Shown here: piece after piece, positions 1 through 4,678 of the stretch
Position numbering within the stretch: position 1 is the first letter of the stretch
Layout of the letters: every line of letters begins with the position of its first letter
Notes under the pieces: generated by a model
Database searches by the model: none
The model's input: the letters and a program-made list of their open reading frames with translations, nothing else
Told to the model about the DNA's origin: nothing
Assembly: GCA_022837185.1 (NCBI GenBank)
Contig: JALHJD010000108.1
Location: forward strand, 3,380 to 12,586
DNA: 9,207 bases
Reading direction: 5' to 3'
Source of the DNA: Desulfobacteraceae bacterium
Lineage (GTDB): Bacteria > Desulfobacterota > Desulfobulbia > Desulfobulbales > Desulfobulbaceae
Made by a program: the position numbers and the translations under genes

Positions 1-13
1 CCCCGGGCCGGTT

Positions 14-1951
14 TCATCCCCCCGGCAGCACGAGGCGCATCCCCTTGCCGTACCGCCTCACTTCTTCGTAAAGCTGTTTCGGGCCGCGTTCATACCGTCT
101 TGAAAAATGGAAGGGGACCAGCTGTTCCGCCCGGGCGGCCTGGGCTATTTCGCCGCAGGCGGAAGCTGTCAGGTGGCCGCTCAGTTGGGCGTAGCGCCTG
201 TCCGCCTCGGTGAACGCCGCCTCGCAGAAAAAGGTATGCGCATCCCGGGCCAGTTCGGTCAGCTTCCGACGGTTGGCGGGGGTGTCGCTCAGGTCGGTGG
301 CATAGACGAGCTTTTGCGCCGGGGTAACCAGGAGCAGTTCATCGGCGAGTTCCCCGGCAGTGGCGCTGGCGCCGTCAGGCAGGCGGATCGGCGCATTCCG
401 GTTGGCGGAGCCGATCTCTTTCTTGAGTTCGCCCAGCCAGGGTCCTGGTTCCAGGTTCAGCCGGGTCAGAGATTCCCGGCAGACGTTGTATTGCGGCCCC
501 TGCTCAAGACTGTAGGCCAGCACGGGGATGGTGCCGTGGACCAGGGTCACGGCCCGCACCATGCAGTCCGAATCGCCCGGCAGCAGCCCTTGCCCGGTCT
601 GCTGTTCCCCAAGCAGCTTTTTATGTTCCCTGCCGGCCCGGACCCCGTAGATGAGCAGCCGGTCCCCATGCAGTTCGCCCACTGCAAAGCGGGGCCCCTC
701 CTCGCCGATGCGGTCCCAGTGGATGCCGTTCAGCAGTCCGGAGATACGGTCCGACAGGCCTGGAGGGCCGAACATCCTGCAGGGCCGGGGTATTCCTATC
801 CGGGCGCGCAGCAGCCAGAGGAAGCCGCAGATGTGATCGATGTGGGCGTGGCTGATGAACACATCCGTGACCTGGTGGGCAAGCCGGGCCGGCAGCCGGG
901 CCCCTTCGCCGAGATCGAAGAGAATGGACCGTTTCCTGTTGTGCAGCCGCAGGTGCAGGAGTGGATCGCCGAAAACCCCGTTGACCAGCACCCCGGTTGC
1001 CTTGCCGATCCGCGCCGCCGGAACGGCGCCCGCGGTATTTTCCGTTCCCGGCCAGGGCGCGACATCGGGCGGCCGGGCCTGGAGCGGAACCGTCCCGCCG
1101 GTCTTCCTGAACGTAGTGAGCAGGCCCCGGTTGTCCCGCCGGGCATCACGGACCAGGACCCGGTCGGGTTTCTCCCCGAAGCGGGCTGTCCGTATCCGGA
1201 ACTGCTCGCCGTCCTTTTCCATGATTTCGCCAAGGGCGAGGGTTTGTCCCGCCGCCAGAAAGGCGATCTGCCGTCCCGTCCAGTCCCGGTCCTTCCCGGG
1301 GGGCGGGGTGGTGCCGGTCAGCAGCCTGCCGGGGACATTAACGGTCTTTTCCGCGGCCCCGCGCAGATACGCGTCCCACATCCGGGTGCGGGCCCGGGCG
1401 CGCCGGCGCTTGTCCGGCAGGCGGGCTTTGTCCGAGGCGCGCACAAGCAGAATCTCGCAGCCGAGCCCGGCCAGTTCGCCGGCCAGCGGCAGTTTGTCCG
1501 GATCGCGGACCAGGGCCAGGACGACATCAATGCCCGCCGCTTCGGCAAGCCCGGCGAGCAGTTCGGCCCCGGCGACGCTGCGGACGATGCCCGGCGCGTC
1601 GACCAGGAGCATGTTCCGGGCAGCCTTTTGCGCCAGCCTCCGCACCGCCGAAACCAGGGGAAGGCGGAAGCGGCCGGCGTCAAGGGTGCAGAGGGCTTCG
1701 AGGTCGAGCAGCCGCCAGCCTCCGTCGCTCCACCTGCCGAGGCTGACGGAGCCGGGCGGTCCAAAGGAGGGCGAGCCGGGATCTGCCCCCAGGCACAGGC
1801 ACGGCCGGTTTCCCTTGTCGTATTCCCCTGCCAGGGCCGCGGCAAGCGTCGACTTGCCGATGCCGCTCTCGCCGAACAGCAGGACCCGTCGAGGCCCGGA
1901 ACCTGTTCGCGCGGCAATCAATTCAGGAGAGGAGACGGAAAGGCAGTCCAT
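14..1951 (-). CDS. Clp1/Grc3-like P-loop kinase fused to RNase Z-like metallo-beta-lactamase
   Basis: A 645-residue two-domain protein. Residues about 1-215 resemble the Clp1/Grc3/Nol9 polynucleotide 5'-kinase fold: Walker A GESGIGKST (27-35), a DPG-S-x-x-F-x-PPGSVSL stretch (57-70) like the Clp1 'DxDxGQ...PPG' region, LLVDAPG (115-121), and an Arg-rich lid-like helix ending in MWDAYLRGA (182-199). Residues about 225-310 look like the small C-terminal beta domain of that family. From about 316 on it is an RNase Z-type MBL domain: LFDLGEGA (344-351), metal motif HAHIDH (H368, H370, D372, H373), FGPPG (394-398), H472, ATD (D553), E577 in CEAAF, GHLTA (H593), and HFSRRY (H615). All expected zinc ligands are present. 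The predicted role is RNA end processing in the cytoplasm: the MBL half as a phosphodiesterase/endonuclease, the kinase half phosphorylating 5'-OH ends. Substrate is unknown. The ATG at 1951 lacks a strong SD. It lies 37 bp after the 138-residue gene, so the two are probably cotranscribed. The fold assignments are firm; the reactions are inferred. Confidence 0.85.
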   Translation of the reverse strand: MDCLSVSSPELIAARTGSGPRRVLLFGESGIGKSTLAAALAGEYDKGNRPCLCLGADPGSPSFGPPGSVSLGRWSDGGWRLLDLEALCTLDAGRFRLPLVSAVRRLAQKAARNMLLVDAPGIVRSVAGAELLAGLAEAAGIDVVLALVRDPDKLPLAGELAGLGCEILLVRASDKARLPDKRRRARARTRMWDAYLRGAAEKTVNVPGRLLTGTTPPPGKDRDWTGRQIAFLAAGQTLALGEIMEKDGEQFRIRTARFGEKPDRVLVRDARRDNRGLLTTFRKTGGTVPLQARPPDVAPWPGTENTAGAVPAARIGKATGVLVNGVFGDPLLHLRLHNRKRSILFDLGEGARLPARLAHQVTDVFISHAHIDHICGFLWLLRARIGIPRPCRMFGPPGLSDRISGLLNGIHWDRIGEEGPRFAVGELHGDRLLIYGVRAGREHKKLLGEQQTGQGLLPGDSDCMVRAVTLVHGTIPVLAYSLEQGPQYNVCRESLTRLNLEPGPWLGELKKEIGSANRNAPIRLPDGASATAGELADELLLVTPAQKLVYATDLSDTPANRRKLTELARDAHTFFCEAAFTEADRRYAQLSGHLTASACGEIAQAARAEQLVPFHFSRRYERGPKQLYEEVRRYGKGMRLVLPGG

Positions 1952-1988
1952 GCGTCATCTCAGGGCGATCGCAGGCGGCGGGGAAGGA

Positions 1989-2405
1989 TTATCTGAATTC
2001 CAGTCCGCCGATAAGTTTTCTGACCGCCTCCAGGAAACGTTCAAAGGTCGGCGTGATGTCAAAATCATTTTCCGGCAGGCCGCCGGCGATGGGATAGTTG
2101 TTGTCTCCGGCGCTGACAATCCTGCTGCCCTCCCATTCAATTTCCACGCTCCATTGGGTGCCGTCCGCGACCCCCGGATTGAAATAACTTTCCTGCCAGT
2201 CCCATACGCCGATACTGTCAAGGTTCCGCCGGAAAGACCGCCACTGCTCCGCTGAGGGGGTTATCTTCCTTTCGTCGGCGATTTCGTCGTCCTCCCAGGC
2301 CGTATACCACAAGTCGGCCCCCTTGAGCCGCACCGAATACGACGGCCCGGAATCACCGCCGATCTTTACCTTGAAGCGTTCCGGAACGGATGTCTTTCTG
2401 CTCAT
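1989..2405 (-). CDS. Conserved-looking hypothetical protein, 138 aa
   Basis: A soluble acidic protein with no signal peptide or membrane segment. I chose the ATG at 2405 because AGGGAG lies 4-5 bases before it on the minus strand; the open frame runs further upstream to 2753, but that part is Arg/Pro/Gly-rich and looks non-coding. The C-terminal half has a recognisable small-domain pattern: IGVWDWQESYFNPGVADGTQWS (64-85), VEIEWEG (86-92), SAGDNNYP (98-105), then a final amphipathic helix FERFLEAVRKLIGGLEF (121-137). I recall similar W-x-V-x-I ... SG-x-N-x-YP ... F ... L domains in scattered bacterial hypothetical proteins, with no known function. It directly precedes the kinase-RNase Z fusion and is likely the first gene of that transcription unit. 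No function is claimed. Confidence 0.75.
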   Translation of the reverse strand: MSRKTSVPERFKVKIGGDSGPSYSVRLKGADLWYTAWEDDEIADERKITPSAEQWRSFRRNLDSIGVWDWQESYFNPGVADGTQWSVEIEWEGSRIVSAGDNNYPIAGGLPENDFDITPTFERFLEAVRKLIGGLEFR

Positions 2406-2514
2406 GGTGCTCCCTGTCTGTCTTTCAAGCTGCAGCGGGCCATGCCCGGGAAAATCAGGCCATCGGGGATGATGGATTGACCCGGCCTTTTCCGGACCTG
2501 ATCCGACTCGTTGG

Positions 2515-2530
2515 GGATTTAATTCAATCC
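2515..2530. promoter_or_regulatory. AT-rich imperfect dyad, candidate operator
   Basis: GGATT (2515-2519) and AATCC (2526-2530) form inverted arms around TAATTC. This is an AT-rich island in GC-rich DNA, located about 110 bp upstream of the minus-strand start at 2405. It could be a regulator site or part of a promoter. The evidence is only the symmetry and the base composition. Confidence 0.2.
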
Positions 2531-2752
2531 GGCCGGCCGCCGCATCCTGCCGGAACGGGTGCCGAATCGCCACCGGTCCGGACGTCACCCGCACAGAGTA
2601 CAGGAACAACGGGTGAAAACGCACGAAAAATTTTTGCCGGGATGCTGCCCCGCGGCCGAAGCAGACGGGAAGGGGCCTGTCAAACGGAAGCGGGAAATTC
2701 TCGCCATTCCGAGGTCGGGCCTGCAGGGCAGGTACCCCATTGTGGAGTTTCA

Positions 2753-2781
2753 TTGGTTTTCAGAAAAGAATCAGGTAAAAT
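2753..2781 (+). promoter_or_regulatory. Putative sigma70 promoter for the SDR gene
   Basis: TTGGTT (2753-2758), a 17-bp spacer, then TAAAAT (2776-2781). The -10 matches consensus at five of six positions and the spacing is ideal. Transcription would start near 2788, leaving a leader of about 105 bases before the SDR start. Confidence 0.45.
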
Positions 2782-2894
2782 CATGGCAAAGGTCGGGAAA
2801 GATCTGCCGCCGTTCGCGCGACAACGGCGTTCCGGGGCAACGGGCAGAGATGACCGCTTCTGTTGAGAGAAACCATATGGTTGAGGAGATGGAG

Positions 2895-3635
2895 ATGACC
2901 GTGAAAAAAATCGCCCTGGTGACGGGCGCCAACAAGGGAATAGGTTTTGAAACCTGCCGGCAGCTTGCCCGGCTCGACTTTACGGTTCTTCTGGGCTGCA
3001 GGGACCGGGACCGGGGAGTCGCCGCGGCGGAGAAATTGCGGGCCGAGGGCCTTGATGTCGAACCGGTCCGGCTCGATGTGACCGATTCGAAAGATATCGG
3101 CCGGGTGCGCGACAAGGTGGAAAGCGAGCACGGCAGGCTGGATGTCCTGATCAACAATGCCGCCCTGTCCCATCCGGAGGATTCGGCAAATCCGAACAGT
3201 TGCGCCACAGTGTCCATGGAGGCCCTGCGGGCGACCTTTGCTGTCAACTTTTTCGGCCTGGTGGAGCTGACCCAGGCCCTGCTGCCGCTGATCAGAAAGA
3301 GCTCGGCCGGCCGCATCGTCAATATTTCCAGCATTTTAGGATCGCTGACCCTGCACAGCGATCCCAAGGCCGGCCTCGATCAGTTCAGGCCCTTTGCCTA
3401 CGATGCCTCCAAAACGGCGGTCAACATGTTTACCGTACATCTTGCCGCTTTGCTCAAGGATACGCCGGTCAAAGTGAATTCGGCCCATCCCGGCTGGGTC
3501 CGGACCGATATCGGCGGCCCGGACGCCCCCCTTGATCCGGTTGAAGGCGCCAGGACAGGCGTGACCCTGGCCACCCTGGACGAGCACGGTCCCACCGGCG
3601 GGTTTTTCCACATGGGCAAGACCATGCCGTGGTAA
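2895..3635 (+). CDS. Short-chain dehydrogenase/reductase, carbonyl-reductase type
   Basis: A 246-residue cytoplasmic NAD(P)H-dependent oxidoreductase of the classical SDR family. Visible are the cofactor motif TGANKGIG (10-17), LDVTD (60-64), NNAA (87-90, usually NNAG), N118 in the AVNFF helix, NISS (143-146) with the catalytic serine, and YDASK (Y169, K173). PGWVRTDIGG (199-208) follows. The TGANKGIGFE opening and the roughly 10-residue insert between the serine and the YxxxK resemble the carbonyl-reductase/plant menthone-reductase-like branch, which usually prefers NADPH. The substrate cannot be read from the sequence. I chose the ATG at 2895 because GAGGAG (2883-2888) sits 6 bases before it; the ATG at 2877 would add six residues. 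Length is normal for the family. No pathway partner is adjacent and a promoter-like site lies upstream, so it is probably monocistronic. Confidence 0.92.
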   Translation: MTVKKIALVTGANKGIGFETCRQLARLDFTVLLGCRDRDRGVAAAEKLRAEGLDVEPVRLDVTDSKDIGRVRDKVESEHGRLDVLINNAALSHPEDSANPNSCATVSMEALRATFAVNFFGLVELTQALLPLIRKSSAGRIVNISSILGSLTLHSDPKAGLDQFRPFAYDASKTAVNMFTVHLAALLKDTPVKVNSAHPGWVRTDIGGPDAPLDPVEGARTGVTLATLDEHGPTGGFFHMGKTMPW

Positions 3636-3850
3636 TAACCCGGCGCTTTGGCCGTTCCGGCATGCCCGCCAAAAAAGTCATAACGGATGCCTTCTCCCCG
3701 GCAAAAAGGAGATCGGTTTTGCCCTGCCGTGAAGGGCACGCAGGAATATCCGGCCGCGAAAGGAGAAAAAATGACACCAAAGCCCGGGGGTTGGACAGCG
3801 GAATCACCGGGCGGGCCTGACCCCCCGGACAAAAAGAGCGGGAGGAGACA
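3636..3850. other. Intergenic stretch with weak hairpins and a strong out-of-frame ribosome site
   Basis: About 215 bp between the SDR gene and the small 84-residue gene. It contains a weak inverted repeat TTTGGC/GCCAAA (3647-3652, 3668-3673) not followed by a T-run, and a short hairpin GCCCT/AGGGC (3721-3737). It also has a near-perfect ribosome site AAAGGAG (3759-3765) five bases before an ATG at 3771. That ATG opens a frame different from the downstream gene; see findings. Confidence 0.4.
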
Positions 3851-4105
3851 GTGGAGGTCAGGGTCGACTGCTATGCGGGCTACAAGGCCGATGAGGCGCC
3901 GCTCCGTTTCTGGCTGGGAGAGAGGAAAATCGAAGTGGTGCGGATCATCGACAGATGGATCGGTCCGGATCACCAATATTTCAAGGTTGAGGGTGATGAC
4001 GGCGCGGCGTACATTCTGCGCCGCGATATCCCGGAGGATACATGGAGCCTCACCATGTTCGACGGGACCGGGGGAGGAGAGGGAAGGATGGAGAATGCAG
4101 AGTGA
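3851..4105 (+). CDS. Small conserved hypothetical protein, 84 aa
   Basis: Starts at GTG 3851 with GGAGGAG (3841-3847) just upstream. The core, residues about 3-72, is VRVDCYAGYKADE, FWLGERKIEVVRIIDRW, GPDHQYFKVEGDDGAAYILRRD and WSLTMFD. I recognise this pattern as a recurring small cytoplasmic protein of delta-proteobacteria and relatives; I know of no established function. No signal peptide or membrane segment is visible. The last residues (GRMENAE) and the TGA stop at 4103-4105 fall in or beside a GAATGCA-type 7-base repeat array, so the natural C-terminus has probably been replaced or extended by repeat DNA. Base use inside the core fits coding. Confidence 0.75.
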   Translation: MEVRVDCYAGYKADEAPLRFWLGERKIEVVRIIDRWIGPDHQYFKVEGDDGAAYILRRDIPEDTWSLTMFDGTGGGEGRMENAE

Positions 4106-4120
4106 AGAATGCAGAATGCA
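4093..4120 (+). repeat. Heptamer array A (GAATGCA type)
   Basis: Four consecutive 7-base units: GAATGCA, GAGTGAA, GAATGCA, GAATGCA. The array overlaps the end of the 84-residue gene and supplies its stop codon. Confidence 0.85.
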
Positions 4121-4130
4121 GTGCGTCCAG

Positions 4131-4156
4131 GTTGGCCTGAGCTCGCCAGGCCCAAC
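4131..4156. repeat. REP-like palindrome 1 (GTTGG...CCAAC)
   Basis: GTTGGCCTG (4131-4139) pairs with CAGGCCCAAC (4147-4156) with one bulged base, around a 7-base loop. It shares the GTTGG/CCAAC ends with the next hairpin 42 bp downstream, like tandem REP-type units. Confidence 0.6.
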
Positions 4157-4172
4157 GTAAGCACCGGAAATT

Positions 4173-4198
4173 GTTGGGGTTCGCAGGCTCACCCCAAC
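4173..4198. repeat. REP-like palindrome 2 (GTTGGGGT...ACCCCAAC)
   Basis: A perfect 8-bp stem GTTGGGGT (4173-4180) / ACCCCAAC (4191-4198) with a 10-base loop, followed by CTACGG. This is the form of a dispersed intergenic palindrome that I recall from many environmental bacterial genomes. No TnpA-REP (RAYT) gene is present in the window. Confidence 0.65.
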
Positions 4199-4216
4199 CT
4201 ACGGCCTATGCTGGAA

Positions 4217-4248
4217 AAGTTGGCAGTCGGCAGTCGGCAGTCGGCAGT
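4217..4248 (+). repeat. Heptamer array B, left arm of a 32-bp perfect inverted repeat
   Basis: AAGTTGGCAG followed by repeated CAGTCGG/GGCAGTC units. The whole 32 bp is the exact reverse complement of 4589-4620. Partial similarity continues outward: CGGCC...CTG at 4202-4213 against the reverse complement of 4622-4632. Confidence 0.9.
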
Positions 4249-4258
4249 TTGGAGATTG

Positions 4259-4280
4259 AAGCCTGCCGGCTTGTCTTTTT
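4259..4280 (+). terminator. Possible weak rho-independent terminator
   Basis: The stem AAGCC (4259-4263) / GGCTT (4268-4272) with a 4-base loop is followed by GTCTTTTT. A 5-bp stem is short. Its place downstream of the 84-residue gene fits plus-strand termination. Confidence 0.35.
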
Positions 4281-4381
4281 ACAGCGTCCCTCATCCGGTC
4301 ATGCCTGGCACCTGCCCGGAGTCTCACTTTTCGTTCGCTTACCTCCCCGGGGAGAAGAGTGTTGTGCGCTTCGCGCGGTTT

Positions 4382-4409
4382 AAGGTTCACGGTTCAAGGT
4401 ACAAGGAGT
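4382..4409 (+). repeat. Heptamer array C (AAGGTTC/AAGGTAC type)
   Basis: Four 7-base units: AAGGTTC, ACGGTTC, AAGGTAC, AAGGAGT. The unit resembles that of array D read on the other strand. Confidence 0.7.
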
Positions 4410-4482
4410 TTAGAGCTCACCGGGATGATGCCGGATGTGCCGAGTGCAGGGTACGAGGCGACATTCCATTTGCGAAAGCTTC

Positions 4483-4524
4483 ACACCCAAAACCTGATAC
4501 CGTAATCCGTATACTTTGTACCGT
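4483..4524 (-). repeat. Heptamer array D, degenerate (ACGGTAT type on minus strand)
   Basis: Read on the minus strand from 4524: ACGGTAC, AAAGTAT, ACGGATT, ACGGTAT, CAGGTTT, TGGGTGT. These are six degenerate 7-base units sharing a central GGT/GTA core. Orientation is opposite to array C. Confidence 0.55.
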
Positions 4525-4546
4525 TCGCCCCGGCGAACAGAATTTT

Positions 4547-4581
4547 CTGTCCTCTGTCTTCTGTCCTCTGTCTTCTGGTAT
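4547..4581 (-). repeat. Heptamer array E (CTGTCCT/CTGTCTT alternating)
   Basis: CTGTCCT and CTGTCTT alternate twice (4547-4574), giving a 14-bp higher-order unit, then a degenerate CTGGTAT. Read on the minus strand the units are AAGACAG and AGGACAG. Confidence 0.85.
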
Positions 4582-4588
4582 GCAGCCG

Positions 4589-4620
4589 ACTGCCGACTGC
4601 CGACTGCCGACTGCCAACTT
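4589..4620 (-). repeat. Heptamer array F, right arm of the 32-bp inverted repeat
   Basis: GACTGCC-type units ending in CCAACTT. It is the perfect reverse complement of array B at 4217-4248. Together the two arms could pair into a long hairpin enclosing 340 bases. Confidence 0.9.
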
Positions 4621-4678
4621 GCAGTATGGCCGATTAACCCCTCAGCCGGTCGCCGCGGCAATTTTCCGCTGATTGACC

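Larger units (their letters stand above)
2406..2894. other. Divergent intergenic region between the minus-strand pair and the SDR gene
   Basis: About 490 bp without a convincing gene. Open frames cross it on both strands, but their products are Arg/Pro/Gly-rich. Visible elements are a 16-bp imperfect dyad GGATTTAATTCAATCC (2515-2530) next to the palindrome GGCCGGCC (2531-2538), and a sigma70-like promoter at 2753-2781 pointing to the SDR gene. I could not find a convincing -35/-10 pair for the minus-strand pair. A 27-codon frame (2783-2866) has only a weak SD and is not called. Confidence 0.5.
4106..4678. other. Non-coding repeat mosaic between the small gene and the MBOAT gene
   Basis: A stretch of about 570 bp with no convincing protein gene. 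It holds heptamer arrays, two REP-like hairpins, several shorter palindromes including CTCCCCGGGGAG (4343-4354) and GTTCGCC/GGCGAAC (4523-4538), and a possible terminator. Open frames crossing it change character at each repeat and encode Ser/Arg/Cys-rich low-complexity sequence. It ends only a few bases before the MBOAT start, so that gene's promoter must lie inside the mosaic or upstream of it. Confidence 0.75.

Noticed and set aside
107..1996. A 629-codon plus-strand open frame antisense to the kinase-RNase Z fusion
   Set aside because: Its product is Gly/Pro/Arg/Gln-rich with no domain, whereas the minus-strand frame has every expected motif of two families. Long antisense frames are common in GC-rich DNA.
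840..2255. A 471-codon plus-strand open frame running through two minus-strand genes
   Set aside because: Ser/Arg/Pro-rich, spans a gene boundary on the other strand, no domain or ribosome site.
2783..2866. A 27-codon small frame upstream of the SDR gene
   Set aside because: Only a weak SD-like AGG, and it begins ahead of the likely transcription start.
2559..2894. N-terminal extension of the SDR frame by up to 112 residues
   Set aside because: The extension is basic low-complexity sequence, absent from the SDR family, and includes the promoter-like site. The start at 2895 with GAGGAG gives a normal-length enzyme.
3647..3673. Inverted repeat TTTGGC/GCCAAA as an SDR terminator
   Set aside because: Six-base stem with a 15-base loop and no T-run on the plus strand.
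4085..4625. CRISPR array
   Set aside because: The units are contiguous 7-mers without spacers, and the longer inverted block has just two arms. No cas gene is present.
4202..4632. A complete insertion sequence or transposon
   Set aside because: No transposase frame lies between the inverted arms and no target duplication is visible. Kept as a repeat and as a finding only.
4109..4672. Plus- and minus-strand open frames across the repeat mosaic
   Set aside because: They run through several unrelated repeat arrays, have no ribosome site, and their products change composition at each repeat edge.
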